Assembly: GCA_009843915.1 (NCBI GenBank)
Contig: VYCM01000037.1
Location: forward strand, 24,772 to 88,771
Direction of reading: 5' to 3'
DNA: 64,000 nt
Origin: Acidimicrobiaceae bacterium
GTDB lineage: Bacteria; Actinomycetota; Acidimicrobiia; Acidimicrobiales; Aldehydirespiratoraceae
Under the pieces are notes generated by a model. The model searched no databases. It had not been told where the DNA came from and saw only the letters and a list, made by a program, of their open reading frames with translations. Shown piece after piece: positions 45,532 through 54,918 of this stretch (position 1 is its first letter; every line of letters begins with the position of its first letter). The translations under genes and the position numbers were made by a program.

Positions 45532-45837
45532 ATGGTGAGGATGGTTCGCAAGGCCCAGGTCGATTCCAGCGACGTAGCCCGGGTGCGCGCCTGGATCGAG
45601 CGCTACACCGGCTACATGGCCGCGGCCGACCCCGAGCAGGTGACGGTCACCTCGTGGATGGAGGCCTACGGCTCCTACGGCAAGGTGTACTGGATGATCG
45701 ACGCTCCGAGCCTGACCGTGCTCGACGAGTTCCTTGAGCGCCTGCCGGCCGAGGAGGGGTACCGGGAGATCCTCAAGGCGGGCAGTGAGCTGTTCGTGTC
45801 GGGCCAGACCAGCGACCTGCTGCTGAAAGAGGTCTGA
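45532..45837 (+). CDS. Small hypothetical protein, possible dimeric alpha/beta barrel
   Basis: 101 residues that I cannot assign with confidence. The pattern of beta-alpha-beta with Trp-rich strands (VTVTSWMEAYGSYGKVYWMID, helix, then a second short strand near YREILKAG) looks like a ferredoxin-like dimeric barrel of the Dabb/NIPSNAP kind. ATG at 45541 is an alternative start. It is 4 bases from both neighbours, so it is surely expressed with the DUF1989 and MFS genes and may be a small accessory enzyme or isomerase. Confidence 0.65.
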   Translation: MVRMVRKAQVDSSDVARVRAWIERYTGYMAAADPEQVTVTSWMEAYGSYGKVYWMIDAPSLTVLDEFLERLPAEEGYREILKAGSELFVSGQTSDLLLKEV

Positions 45838-45841
45838 TTTC

Positions 45842-47068
45842 GTGACCGGCCGGGCCGGCGCCTCGTCGCGCCGGGATGCCTCGTCGCGCCGGGGCGCCGA
45901 CCGTGACATGCTGCCCTTCAAGCTGCTGATGGGGGTGACCGCCGGCGGTATCGGCGGGATCGTCACCGTGCTCGGCGAGCTGCGTGACGAGTTGGGCTTC
46001 AGCGGGACCGGGATCGGCATCATGGTGGCCAGCGGTTTCGTGGCCGCCTTCGTGTCGCAGGTGACCCTGGCCCGGCTGGCCGATGCGGGCCATTACCGGA
46101 TCATGGCCACCGTGGGGATCGCGCTCAGCGCGGCGGCCATGCTGGTGATGGTCTTCGCCGGGGATCTGGCCGTGTGGATTCTGAGCAGGGCTGCTCTGGG
46201 GTTCGCCGGAGGGCTGATCCTTCCGGGGGTGCGCAGGGCTGCCTCGGTGCGGGATCCGGCCCGGGCGGGCGAGAACCTCGGCCGGATGGTGGTGGCCGAG
46301 ACCACGGGATTCATCTTCGGGCCCACATTGACGGCCCTGCTGGTGTGGGTGGGCGGGATCCGGTTGCCCTTCGCGGTGTTCGCGGCCGCCATGTTGGCGT
46401 TCCTGCCGGTGGCGGTGCGGCTCCCACCGGACCGCGGTCGTCTCGATGCCTCGGGACGGGCCACATCGTTCGATCTCCTGCTGCATAGGCGTCTGCAGGG
46501 CGCGCTGATCATGGTCGCCGGCTACTTCATGATGATCGGCGCCTGGGAGGCGGTGCTGCCGGTGATGTTCGCCGACCGGGGCGCGGGCGCCATCATGACG
46601 GGCCTCACCTTCACCATGGTGGCGCTGCCGATAATGATGGTAGGCACGCGGGCCGGCCGCCTGGCCGATCGGGTGGGGCCGGTGCGGGTGACCATGGCCG
46701 GGCTCGTCACTGTGAGCGTGGCCACGATGACATTCGGTGTGATCCCGGGCGTGATCCCGATAGCGGGGGCGATGATGCTGGTGGGCTTCGCGGACGGTTA
46801 CGGCTTCACCGCGGCCCACGCGGTGGTGGCCCGGGCCGTGCCCGAGCACCGCCAGGCGGCCGCTCTGGGTCTCATGGGCGCGGCTGAGGTGGCGGGAGCC
46901 GCCGCGGCGGCACTGCCGGCGGCGTGGATGTACGACAGCTTCGGGTCCGGGCCGACCTGGGCCGCTGTCGGTCTGGCGGTGCTGGTGCTAGTGGTGGCGG
47001 GATGGCTCCGCATCAGGGGAACTGTGCCCGCCTCCGGCCCGGACGCGCCGGCGCCGCGGCCGCACTGA
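45842..47068 (+). CDS. MFS transporter
   Basis: 408-residue major-facilitator carrier with about 12 helices. The loop 2-3 motif appears as LARLADAGHYRIM, and its repeat in the second half as RAGRLADRVGPVRV. It closes the Rieske operon and probably imports the compound degraded by it, or exports a product. The basic N-terminal 20 residues have a short RRDASSRRGA-type direct repeat of no clear function. Confidence 0.88.
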   Translation: MTGRAGASSRRDASSRRGADRDMLPFKLLMGVTAGGIGGIVTVLGELRDELGFSGTGIGIMVASGFVAAFVSQVTLARLADAGHYRIMATVGIALSAAAMLVMVFAGDLAVWILSRAALGFAGGLILPGVRRAASVRDPARAGENLGRMVVAETTGFIFGPTLTALLVWVGGIRLPFAVFAAAMLAFLPVAVRLPPDRGRLDASGRATSFDLLLHRRLQGALIMVAGYFMMIGAWEAVLPVMFADRGAGAIMTGLTFTMVALPIMMVGTRAGRLADRVGPVRVTMAGLVTVSVATMTFGVIPGVIPIAGAMMLVGFADGYGFTAAHAVVARAVPEHRQAAALGLMGAAEVAGAAAAALPAAWMYDSFGSGPTWAAVGLAVLVLVVAGWLRIRGTVPASGPDAPAPRPH

Positions 47069-47108
47069 TTCAGGCGCTTTATCCGGGTTACCCGCTGCGC
47101 GGCTGGGC

Positions 47109-47114
47109 TAGGGT
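47109..47114 (+). promoter_or_regulatory. -10 box TAGGGT, leaderless start of the MMPL gene
   Basis: TAGGGT ends 8 bases before GTG 47123. The gene therefore probably has its own promoter in spite of the short gap after the MFS gene. Confidence 0.5.
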
Positions 47115-47122
47115 GCGCCGCG

Positions 47123-49456
47123 GTGTACTCGTCGCTGGCTCGATCCTGCTTCCGCCATCCGTGGCGCGGTGTCGTCGTCTGGCTCGTCATCTTGTTCCTG
47201 GCCTTGGGCGCATCCCAGCGTCTCGGGGAGGCCTACAGCGGCGACCTGGCCATCGCAGGCACCGAGAGCCACGACGGGAACGACATTCTGAAACAGCACT
47301 TCTCAGGGGCCGGCGCCGGCCCTGCCGGCACGATCGTGTTCCGGGCCCAGCAGGGGGTCGAGGATCCCGAGGTGCGATCCGCGATGGGCGAATTGTTCGC
47401 TCGGGTGAAGGCCCTGGAGGACACGGAGGTCATTACGCCCTATGACCCCTTCGTCGGAGCGCTGCGGATAGCTCAGGAAGGGAGCGAAGCCGGCCGGATC
47501 GCCTACGCCGATGTGAGTCTCCCGCCCGGGACGAGCGGCACCGAGGCCCAGGACATGGGCAGGACCATCGAGGGCCTGATCGAGGAGCTGGAACTGAACT
47601 CCATCGAGGGCCTGGAAGTGGAGGTCGGCGGGATCTGGTTCGCCGAGTTGCGGCCGCCCGAGTCGGAGGCGGTCGGCCTCGCCTTCGCCGTCTTCGTCCT
47701 GATCGCAGTGCTCGGCTCGGTGATGGCCATGGGGGCCACGGTGGCCGCGGCTCTCGTGACCGTCGGGATCGGCGCGACCTCCATCATCGTCTTCAGCAAC
47801 CTCATGACGGTGCCGGACTTCGCGCCGGCCATCGGCCTGATGATCGGGCTGGGCGTCGGCATCGACTACGCCCTGTTCATCATCACCCGCTACCGGGACG
47901 CTCTGGGCGAGGGCCACGGGCGCGAGCAGGCCCTGGTGGTGGCCCTCGACTCGGCCGGCCGGTCGGTCATATTCGCGGGAGCGACGGTCGTCGTGTCGCT
48001 GCTGGGAATGCTGTTCATCGGGATCCCGTTCGTGACCGGCTTCGGTGTGGCGGCCGCGGCCACGGTGGCGGTCGTCATGGTCGGCTCGGTGACGTTGCTG
48101 CCTTCGCTCATCGCGCTGCTCGGTGAGCGGATCACCACCACCCGGGTGCAGGGCATCATCGCCGCGGTGCTGTTGAGCGTGGCCCTCTTCGGCTTTGGTG
48201 CCGGGATAGAGCCGCTGCTCGGGGCTCTGCCGGTGGCTGTGATCGTGCTGGTGGCAGGAATGTTCGGCCGGGACCGGAACCCGCTGCGGCGCAAGTTGCG
48301 GCCGCGCCGTGAGCGGCCGGTGCGGGAGACTGGCTGGTACCGGCTCAGCCGGGCGGTGCAAGCCCGACCGTGGGCGTTCGCGATCGGCGGCACGCTGCTC
48401 CTGCTGCTGCTGGCTGCTCCGGTGCTTGTGTTGCGCTTCGGTTTCGCCGACGAGAGCAACTACGGCCCCGAGACCACGACCCGCAAGGCTTACGACCTTC
48501 TCGTCGACGGCTTCGGGGCCGGCGCCAACGGTCCACTGGTGGTAGTGGCCGAAGTGTCGGGACCCTCCCAGACGGCCGAGCTGAACCGCTTGGTGCAGGC
48601 CATGGCGGCAACCGACGGCGTCAGCTTCGTCAGCCCGCCGATCCCCAACAGCCCGATAGCACCCACGGCTGCCGCCATCGAGGTGCGACCCACCACCGGA
48701 CCGCAGGCCGCCGAGACCGAGGCCCTCGTCAAGCACCTGCGCGACACGGTGATCCCCGCGGCGACGGCAGGGACCGATCTCGATCCGGTGATCACCGGGC
48801 TGGTCGCGGTCAAGGCGGACGTGAGCGACTTCCTGAAGTCGCGCACCGCGGTGTTCTTCGTGGCGGTACTGGGCGCTTCCTTCCTGTTGCTGATGGCCGT
48901 GTTCCGTTCGCTGGTGGTGCCGCTCAAGGCGGTCATCATGAACATGCTGTCGATCGGAGCCGCCTACGGCGTGCTGGTGGCCGTGTTCCAATGGGGCTGG
49001 CTCGGCGGTCTCATAGGAATCGAGCCGGGCCCGATCGAGCCGTTCATGCCGATGATGCTGTTCGCGGTGCTGTTCGGGCTGTCGATGGACTACGAGGTGT
49101 TCCTGCTGTCGCGCATGAAGGAGGAGTACGAACGCACCGGCGACGCGGTGAACTCCGTCGCCGACGGTCTGGCCCTGACTGCCAGAGTCATCACCGCGGC
49201 CGCCTTGATCATGGTGTTCGTGTTCGGCAGCTTCGTGCTCGAGGACCAGCGCGCCATCAAGATGTTCGGGCTAGGCCTCGCCGCCGCCGTCGCGGCCGAC
49301 GCCAGCCTGGTGCGCATGCTCATCGTGCCCTCCACCATGGAACTTCTCGGGGCCCGCAACTGGTGGCTGCCCGGATGGCTCGACCGGATCCTGCCCAACC
49401 TCAACGTGGAGGGCAGTCAGCAGGACCTGACTCCGGCGGCCGAAGCCGGGAAGTAG
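47123..49456 (+). CDS. MMPL/RND-family membrane transporter
   Basis: 777-residue RND-superfamily protein of the MMPL type. It has one N-terminal helix (WRGVVVWLVILFLALGAS), a periplasmic loop, five further helices, then the pattern repeated. The diagnostic charged helix motifs are GLGVGIDYALFIITRYRDAL (about residue 250) and FGLSMDYEVFLLSRMKEEY (about residue 655), which carry the Asp-Tyr proton-relay pair. In actinobacteria such proteins export lipids, siderophores or other hydrophobic molecules. It could export a product of a lipid or polyketide pathway. Link to the Rieske genes is uncertain. Confidence 0.9.
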   Translation: MYSSLARSCFRHPWRGVVVWLVILFLALGASQRLGEAYSGDLAIAGTESHDGNDILKQHFSGAGAGPAGTIVFRAQQGVEDPEVRSAMGELFARVKALEDTEVITPYDPFVGALRIAQEGSEAGRIAYADVSLPPGTSGTEAQDMGRTIEGLIEELELNSIEGLEVEVGGIWFAELRPPESEAVGLAFAVFVLIAVLGSVMAMGATVAAALVTVGIGATSIIVFSNLMTVPDFAPAIGLMIGLGVGIDYALFIITRYRDALGEGHGREQALVVALDSAGRSVIFAGATVVVSLLGMLFIGIPFVTGFGVAAAATVAVVMVGSVTLLPSLIALLGERITTTRVQGIIAAVLLSVALFGFGAGIEPLLGALPVAVIVLVAGMFGRDRNPLRRKLRPRRERPVRETGWYRLSRAVQARPWAFAIGGTLLLLLLAAPVLVLRFGFADESNYGPETTTRKAYDLLVDGFGAGANGPLVVVAEVSGPSQTAELNRLVQAMAATDGVSFVSPPIPNSPIAPTAAAIEVRPTTGPQAAETEALVKHLRDTVIPAATAGTDLDPVITGLVAVKADVSDFLKSRTAVFFVAVLGASFLLLMAVFRSLVVPLKAVIMNMLSIGAAYGVLVAVFQWGWLGGLIGIEPGPIEPFMPMMLFAVLFGLSMDYEVFLLSRMKEEYERTGDAVNSVADGLALTARVITAAALIMVFVFGSFVLEDQRAIKMFGLGLAAAVAADASLVRMLIVPSTMELLGARNWWLPGWLDRILPNLNVEGSQQDLTPAAEAGK

Positions 49457-49486
49457 GCGTTGCGGGGACCGGGCCTCCGGGGACCG

Positions 49487-50605
49487 TCAGACGCCGGGGA
49501 AGTCCCGCTTGGGGATCATGCAGTGGACGCCCTTGATCTCGTTCACTACTTGGGTCACCTCGAAATCGGCTGCGCAGCTCAGGTAGGCGTAGGCGATGTG
49601 GCGGGGCAGGCCTAGCCGGCTCTCGCAGAAGCGCAGGGCCTCGCGGACTGCTTCGCGCATCGCCTCGTTCAGGTCGGCGTGGAGCCCTATCGGCAGCCAG
49701 TGGTCTTCGGTCTCGCCCAGCGGGTTCTCGATCAGCCCGCAGGCCCGGCGGGCCTCGGGGCCGCGCAGCAACGACAGGCGCAGGTCGGCCCGCAGGGAGC
49801 CCTCCAGAGCGGTCAGCGCCACCTCGCCATTGCCTTGCGCGAAATGGGGATCTCCGATCGCGAAACCGGCGCCAGGGGTCTGCACCGGCAAGTACAGGGT
49901 CGCGCCGCTCACGAGGTGCTTTATGTCGAGGTTGCCGCCATGGCGCCCCGGCGGCCGGGTGGCGACAGGTTCGGCCGTGTCGGACGCGACTCCCATCATT
50001 CCCAGGAACGGCGCGATCGGATACCGCACGGCACGGCCCCCGGTGTAGCGCAGCACCGCCGTGCCCTCGCCCGCATGGCCCTCCACTTCGGTGAACACCG
50101 ACACGGTGCCGCCGGGCGCGCCGGGCGTGAGCGTGTCGGCCGGCTCGGTCCCGTCGGGCATCTCGCCGCCCAGCGCGCCGAGGCCGTGGCGGTTCGATGT
50201 AACGCCGTAGGGCACTCGCAGGGCGAAGCCCAGCATGTCGACCTTCAGCAAATCGCCTGGCTCGGCTCCCTGGACCTCGATCGGTCCGGTCACCACATGG
50301 GGGCCGTCGACGCCGAAGGTGTGGGGCACGTCGCGGGCCATCTCCACCGCGTCGGCCAGCACGTCACGGGAGGCCACACCCCGGGTTCCGAAGAAGGCGG
50401 TCGGATCGCGGCCCTGGTCCTCGAGGATCCCCTCGTGCGACAGGGTGTCGACCGTGACCACCGCGCCGTCGGCCACCGACAGCACGGGCCTAGTGAGCCG
50501 GTTCGGCCACCAGCCCCACCGGCACGTCTCCGGGGTGACCGGTAGGTAGTGCTCGCCGTCGATGCGGCCCCGACCCGGATTCAGGATCGAGGTTGCGCTG
50601 CTCAC
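49487..50605 (-). CDS. Acetamidase/formamidase family protein
   Basis: 372-residue FmdA/AmdA-family hydrolase of short aliphatic amides, releasing ammonia. Family segments include HVVTGPIEVQGAEPGDLLKV, GGNLDIKHLVSGATLYLPVQ and GDPHFAQGNGEVALTALE, which bear the catalytic-site Glu and conserved His/Asp. The GTG at 50605 fits the family N-terminus; longer upstream reading is a shadow of the divergent gene. It is 43 bases from the divergent amidohydrolase gene, so both may share a control region. With the DUF1989, amidohydrolase and M20 genes it points to nitrogen-compound catabolism. Confidence 0.9.
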   Translation of the reverse strand: MSSATSILNPGRGRIDGEHYLPVTPETCRWGWWPNRLTRPVLSVADGAVVTVDTLSHEGILEDQGRDPTAFFGTRGVASRDVLADAVEMARDVPHTFGVDGPHVVTGPIEVQGAEPGDLLKVDMLGFALRVPYGVTSNRHGLGALGGEMPDGTEPADTLTPGAPGGTVSVFTEVEGHAGEGTAVLRYTGGRAVRYPIAPFLGMMGVASDTAEPVATRPPGRHGGNLDIKHLVSGATLYLPVQTPGAGFAIGDPHFAQGNGEVALTALEGSLRADLRLSLLRGPEARRACGLIENPLGETEDHWLPIGLHADLNEAMREAVREALRFCESRLGLPRHIAYAYLSCAADFEVTQVVNEIKGVHCMIPKRDFPGV

Positions 50606-50634
50606 CCGCTGATTCTCGCGCGAGTCTCGCCGCC

Positions 50635-50640
50635 TATGCT
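50635..50640 (+). promoter_or_regulatory. -10 box TATGCT, leaderless start of the amidohydrolase gene
   Basis: TATGCT ends 8 bases before ATG 50649, inside the 43-base divergent gap with the formamidase gene. Confidence 0.45.
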
Positions 50641-50648
50641 CGGTCGCG

Positions 50649-52064
50649 ATGGGGGCCGAGATCACGGCCGAGACTGCGCCGGCGGCTCGCACGACGTTGC
50701 TGGTATCCGGCGGCGACGTCGTGACCATGAACACGGCCCGGGAGGTGCTGGTCGGGGGCGCGGTTGCGGTTGCCGGCGATGTGATCGCCGCGGTCGGCTC
50801 CAGCACCGAGCTGGCCGGCCGCTATCCCGAGGCCGAGGTGATCGACGCCACCGGGTGTGTGGTCACGCCGGGAATGGTCAACGCCCACCAGCACCTGACG
50901 GGCGATCCCCTCATCCGCAGCTGCATTCCCGACCTGCTGCCCCCGGGCGCCTCGATCTTCGAATGGTCGGTGCCCGCCCACGGGGCCCACACCGGCGACG
51001 ACGACGAGCTCTCGGCCGTGCTGTCCTCGGTGGAGAACCTCACCAACGGCGTGACCACGGTGGTGGAAGCGGGCACAGTGGCCAACCCGCACCGGGCAGC
51101 GGCCGGGATGCGCCGGGCCGGCATCCGCGGCACGATGGGCACCTGGGGATGGGACATCGAGGAGGGCCCCTTCACCGCGCCGGCGACCGAGGTGCTCGAA
51201 CGCCAGCGCGAGGTGGTCGACGCGCTGGGATCCGGGGGACTCGTCGAGGGGTGGGTGACCCTGGTCGGTCATGACCTCGCCTCCGACGAACTGCTGGCCG
51301 GATCTGCGGATCTGGCCCGGGATCGGGGCACCGGCCTCACCATGCACATGTCGCCCACATCCTCGGATCCCGAGAGGTACCTGGCCCGCACCGGGCGCCG
51401 ACCGCTGGCTCACCTCGACGCGCTGGGCGTGCTCGGACCCCACCTGCTGGTGGCCCACGGCGTGTGGCTGGACGACTCCGAGGTGGAGCTGGTGCTGGCC
51501 ACGTCGACGGCCATCGCCTACTGCCCGTGGGCCTACCTGCGCCTGGGCCAGGGCGTGGCCGGCCAGGGCCGCCACGCCGAGATCGTGGAGCGGGGTGGGC
51601 GAGTGGCGCTGGGCTGCGACGCCTCCAACGCAGGTGACACCTCCGACATCCTGAGGGCGGCTGCCCTGGCTGCGGGCCTGGCCCGCGACACCCGCGTCGA
51701 TCCGGAGCGCTTCGGAGCTCACGCCGCCTTCGAACTGGCCACCATCGAGGGCGCGGCCGCGATCGGTATGGATGACCGGATCGGCAGCCTGGAGACCGGC
51801 AAACAGGCCGACATCGTGGTACACGACACCACTTCAGTGGCCTGGAACCCGCGGGGCGAGACAGTTCTGCAGCTCGTGTGGGGCACCGACGGGCGCTCCG
51901 TGCGCGATGTAGTGGTTGCCGGCCGGCCGGTGGTGCGCGACGGCGCTTGCGTCACGGTCGACCTGGCCGCATTGCACGCTGAGGCCGCTGAGGCGCAGCG
52001 TTCGCTGCTGGCGAGAGCCGGTCTGGAGATACCGCAGCGATGGCCCCACATCCGGTGTCCCTAA
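50649..52064 (+). CDS. Amidohydrolase superfamily enzyme (TrzN/AtzB/5-methylthioadenosine-deaminase-like)
   Basis: 471-residue metal-dependent hydrolase. Metal ligands by motif are NAHQHLTG (HxH, about residue 77), LTMHMSPTSS (His, about 230), LVAHGVWLDD (His, about 270) and GCDASNAGDT (Asp, about 320). The N- and C-terminal strands form the small beta-sandwich. Related enzymes deaminate or dechlorinate heterocycles such as triazines, cytosine or S-adenosylhomocysteine analogues. A close paralogue lies at 59528. Substrate unknown. An alcohol dehydrogenase gene with its own GGAG ribosome site follows after 27 bases. Confidence 0.87.
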   Translation: MGAEITAETAPAARTTLLVSGGDVVTMNTAREVLVGGAVAVAGDVIAAVGSSTELAGRYPEAEVIDATGCVVTPGMVNAHQHLTGDPLIRSCIPDLLPPGASIFEWSVPAHGAHTGDDDELSAVLSSVENLTNGVTTVVEAGTVANPHRAAAGMRRAGIRGTMGTWGWDIEEGPFTAPATEVLERQREVVDALGSGGLVEGWVTLVGHDLASDELLAGSADLARDRGTGLTMHMSPTSSDPERYLARTGRRPLAHLDALGVLGPHLLVAHGVWLDDSEVELVLATSTAIAYCPWAYLRLGQGVAGQGRHAEIVERGGRVALGCDASNAGDTSDILRAAALAAGLARDTRVDPERFGAHAAFELATIEGAAAIGMDDRIGSLETGKQADIVVHDTTSVAWNPRGETVLQLVWGTDGRSVRDVVVAGRPVVRDGACVTVDLAALHAEAAEAQRSLLARAGLEIPQRWPHIRCP

Positions 52065-52091
52065 CCTCAAGGTGAGCGAACTAGGAGCGAC

Positions 52092-53108
52092 ATGCAGGTA
52101 GCAGTGGTAACCGGACCGGGGGCAGTCGAGCTCCGCGATGAGCCCCGCCCCCGCGCCGGCCCCGACGACGTGCTGGTAGAGGTGAGCACCTGCGGACTAT
52201 GCACCATGGAGCGGCGCCTGTTCGACGGTACGAAGCCGATATACCCGGTGGCTCCGGGGCACGAGGCCGCAGGCCGGGTGGTCGAGGCCGGGGATGCGGT
52301 GGCGTCGCTTCCCGGCGCCCCGCAGGTGGGTGATCTGGTCACCATGGACCTGCTGACCCGCTGCGGCACCTGCCACATGTGCCGCCGGGGCCGCAGCGCC
52401 CTGTGCAAACGGCCCCAGGGCGGGAAGCTCAGCGACGGCACCATCTCGATGGGCGCCGGTCTGGCCGAGGTCGTCAGGGTGGCTGCGGCCCAGACCTACA
52501 GGGTCGGCGAGATCCCGGTCGAGCACGCCGCCATGGGCGAGCCGCTGGCCTGCGTGGTGCACTCGGTCCGGCTGGGCGGTTTCCGGGCCGGGGACCGTGT
52601 GGCGGTCATCGGCGCGGGCTACATGGGCAGGCTCCACTTGGCTCTGTGCCGGGCCTGGGGGGCGTCGTGCGTCGGCATGGTTGATGTGAGTGCGGAGCGC
52701 CGGTCTGAGGCGGTCGACGCAGGGGCTGACTGGGTGGCCGGGCCCCATGACCTGTCCGGGTGGCTGGGCCACCACGATGTCGTGTTCGTGACCGCCGGAA
52801 CCCCGGGCGCGGTGGAGTTGGCCCTCGATCTGTGCGACGACGCGGGCGCAGTGGTCCTCTACGGCGCCTTCCCCAAGGACGTGATGGCGTCGGTCGGTGC
52901 GGACCGCATCCATCACCACGAGCTGTCGATCATCGGGGTGTTCAGCCAGGAGCCGGAGGACTGGCGGACGGCCGCCGGCCTGCTGTCCTCGGGCGCGCTG
53001 GCCGCTGACCTCGACCGGCTGGTGACCGCCCGCTACCGCCTGGACGAGGTCGCCGACGCCATGACGCTGGCCGTGTCGCAGCCCGTCTACCGGGTGATGG
53101 TGGGGTGA
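52092..53108 (+). CDS. Zinc-dependent alcohol/polyol dehydrogenase (MDR family)
   Basis: 338-residue medium-chain dehydrogenase. Catalytic zinc ligands are Cys in STCGLCTMER (about residue 37) and His in PGHEAAGRVV (about 58). The structural zinc cluster is CGTCHMCRRGRSALC (about 95-109). The NAD motif is AVIGAGYMGRLHLALC. The pattern is of the sorbitol/threonine dehydrogenase type. The gene for a FGGY kinase follows, so oxidation of a sugar alcohol followed by phosphorylation is a sensible but unproven pathway. Confidence 0.88.
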   Translation: MQVAVVTGPGAVELRDEPRPRAGPDDVLVEVSTCGLCTMERRLFDGTKPIYPVAPGHEAAGRVVEAGDAVASLPGAPQVGDLVTMDLLTRCGTCHMCRRGRSALCKRPQGGKLSDGTISMGAGLAEVVRVAAAQTYRVGEIPVEHAAMGEPLACVVHSVRLGGFRAGDRVAVIGAGYMGRLHLALCRAWGASCVGMVDVSAERRSEAVDAGADWVAGPHDLSGWLGHHDVVFVTAGTPGAVELALDLCDDAGAVVLYGAFPKDVMASVGADRIHHHELSIIGVFSQEPEDWRTAAGLLSSGALAADLDRLVTARYRLDEVADAMTLAVSQPVYRVMVG

Positions 53109-53143
53109 GACGACCCCCTGGCTGAGATGGAGGACTCTCTGCG

Positions 53144-54469
53144 GTGAGCTCGGTCGTCTTGGGTGTCGATCTTGGAACCGGCGGAGCTCGCGCGGTTGCA
53201 CTGGCTCGCAGCGGGAGTGTGAGGCTGTGGATGTACGAGCCGTTCGAGGGGGCCGATGCCTGGCCGGCGGGGCGGGCCGATCCTGCCGCGTGGCTCGACG
53301 GCCTGAACCGGCTCCTCGCCAGGGTGGACGAGGCCGGCCTACCGGTCGCAGCCGTGGGCGTGGGCGGGCAGAGCCCCACCACGGTCCCGTTGACAGATGA
53401 CCAGAGCAGGGATCCGGTCGGGTGGGCCGCGACCTGCCGGCATCCGGCCGGCATCGGCTTGGACCGGACCGGGCAGCACCTCGCCCAACTCGAATTCCTC
53501 AGCCACGAAGCGGGCCGCCCGCTGGCCGGCGCGCAGATCTGGGACTGGGCTCTGCGCTGCCTCGGCGCGGGCGATATCCAGGGACTGTGGCCCGGCGAGG
53601 AGGCCATCGCGGGATACGGCGAGCGGGTCGAGGTTGGGGCCATCATCGGGCATTGCGACGGGTCGCTGGGCCTGCGCGCCGGCACGCCTCTGGTGAGCGC
53701 GTCCAACGACGCGTACATGAGCTTCTGGGCGGGTGGACTCGGCACTCCCCGCCGGGGCCACGACCCCGGAGGGCGCACCGGGGGGCTGGGCGTGGCGGTG
53801 GACGCAGCACAGCGCCCCGCAAGTATCCCCGGCTACTTCAGCCCGGTGGCCGGGGTCGAGGTGGTCGGCGGCCCAACCAACGGGCACGGGCAGCTGCTGG
53901 AGTGGTGGTCGGCCACGTCGGGTCGATCCATCGAGGAACTGCTGACGCTGGCCGGGAGCGTGGATCCGGGCGCGGGCAGCCTTCTGGTGCTGCCCTATCA
54001 CGACGGCGAGCGAGCGCCCCGGTGGGAGTCCCGCCTGCGGGGCGAGATCCACGGCCTGACATTCGACACCGGCGCGGCCGAGATCGCCCGGGCCGTGCTG
54101 GAGGCGGCCGGTTACGGCCTGCGGCATGTACACGAGGAGCTCCGGAGTGCCGGGGTGGAGATGGATGTGATGTGTTGCGGTGGCTCGCCCGCGCTCAGCC
54201 GCCTGTGGTGCTCGATCAAGGCGTCGGTGCTGGAGGTGGCTGTAGACATGCCCGAGCGGCCCGAGCAGCTGTCGGCCCACGGCTGCGCGCTGGCCGCAGG
54301 CGCGGCGCTGGACTGGTGGGAGGGCGTCGGGGCGGCCGGCATGGACTCCTGGCCGCTGGCCGCCATGACCCGGATCGAGCCCGAGCCCGACGAGGCCTAC
54401 CAGGCCAACTACGAGCGGTTCGTGGAACTCGGTGACGCCGCTGTCGCCCGGCTGGACCAGCCGGTCTAG
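53144..54469 (+). CDS. FGGY family carbohydrate kinase
   Basis: 441-residue sugar kinase with xylulokinase-like pattern. It shows GVDLGTGGARAVAL (phosphate-1 loop), GVGGQSPTTVPL, GGPTNGHGQLLEWW (about residue 245) and CCGGSPALSRLWCSIKASV (adenosine region, about 345). It is about 50 residues shorter than typical xylulokinases, mostly in the first half, so the substrate may be unusual. GGAGG before GTG 53144 is a clear ribosome site. Encoded after the polyol-type dehydrogenase. Confidence 0.85.
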   Translation: MSSVVLGVDLGTGGARAVALARSGSVRLWMYEPFEGADAWPAGRADPAAWLDGLNRLLARVDEAGLPVAAVGVGGQSPTTVPLTDDQSRDPVGWAATCRHPAGIGLDRTGQHLAQLEFLSHEAGRPLAGAQIWDWALRCLGAGDIQGLWPGEEAIAGYGERVEVGAIIGHCDGSLGLRAGTPLVSASNDAYMSFWAGGLGTPRRGHDPGGRTGGLGVAVDAAQRPASIPGYFSPVAGVEVVGGPTNGHGQLLEWWSATSGRSIEELLTLAGSVDPGAGSLLVLPYHDGERAPRWESRLRGEIHGLTFDTGAAEIARAVLEAAGYGLRHVHEELRSAGVEMDVMCCGGSPALSRLWCSIKASVLEVAVDMPERPEQLSAHGCALAAGAALDWWEGVGAAGMDSWPLAAMTRIEPEPDEAYQANYERFVELGDAAVARLDQPV

Positions 54470-54509
54470 CGTGGCGTCAGGCATCGACCGTCATCAAGGA
54501 GCGACCGGC

Positions 54510-54902
54510 ATGGTGAACCCTCTCATCTTCGTGGATCTGCCCACCCCCGACCCGGAGGCGACCTCGCAGTTCTACGAGAAGCTGTTCGACTGGAAGTACA
54601 AGCGGCGCCCAGCCGGCGAGTTCCACGAGGTGCTGCCTGGGGTCAAGCCCAACCTCGGGATCCACCTGGAGACCGAGCCGGTGACCGGGCCCGTGCCCCG
54701 CATATACGTCATGGTCGACGACCCGCCGGCCAAGCTCGCCGCCGCCATTGAGATGGGCGCCACCAAGATGTGGGACGAGTACTACTGGGAGGAATTCGAC
54801 GCCCGCCACGCCGCTTTCCGCGACCCGTGGGGCGCCGAGGTGGTGCTGTGGCGCAACAAGGGCACCTACGTGCCCGGATCGGCCTCCGAGAAGAACGCCT
54901 GA
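54510..54902 (+). CDS. VOC family protein (glyoxalase-like)
   Basis: 130-residue vicinal-oxygen-chelate protein: two beta-alpha-beta3 units, with FVDLPTPDPEATSQFYEKLF at the start and DPWGAEVVLWRN at the end. It is of the type often annotated as a predicted enzyme related to lactoylglutathione lyase. AAGGAG precedes ATG 54510. The metal positions are weakly conserved, so it may bind or isomerise a small ligand without being a true glyoxalase. One of four VOC genes in the window. Confidence 0.82.
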   Translation: MVNPLIFVDLPTPDPEATSQFYEKLFDWKYKRRPAGEFHEVLPGVKPNLGIHLETEPVTGPVPRIYVMVDDPPAKLAAAIEMGATKMWDEYYWEEFDARHAAFRDPWGAEVVLWRNKGTYVPGSASEKNA

Positions 54903-54918
54903 TTGACCTCGGGGCAGA

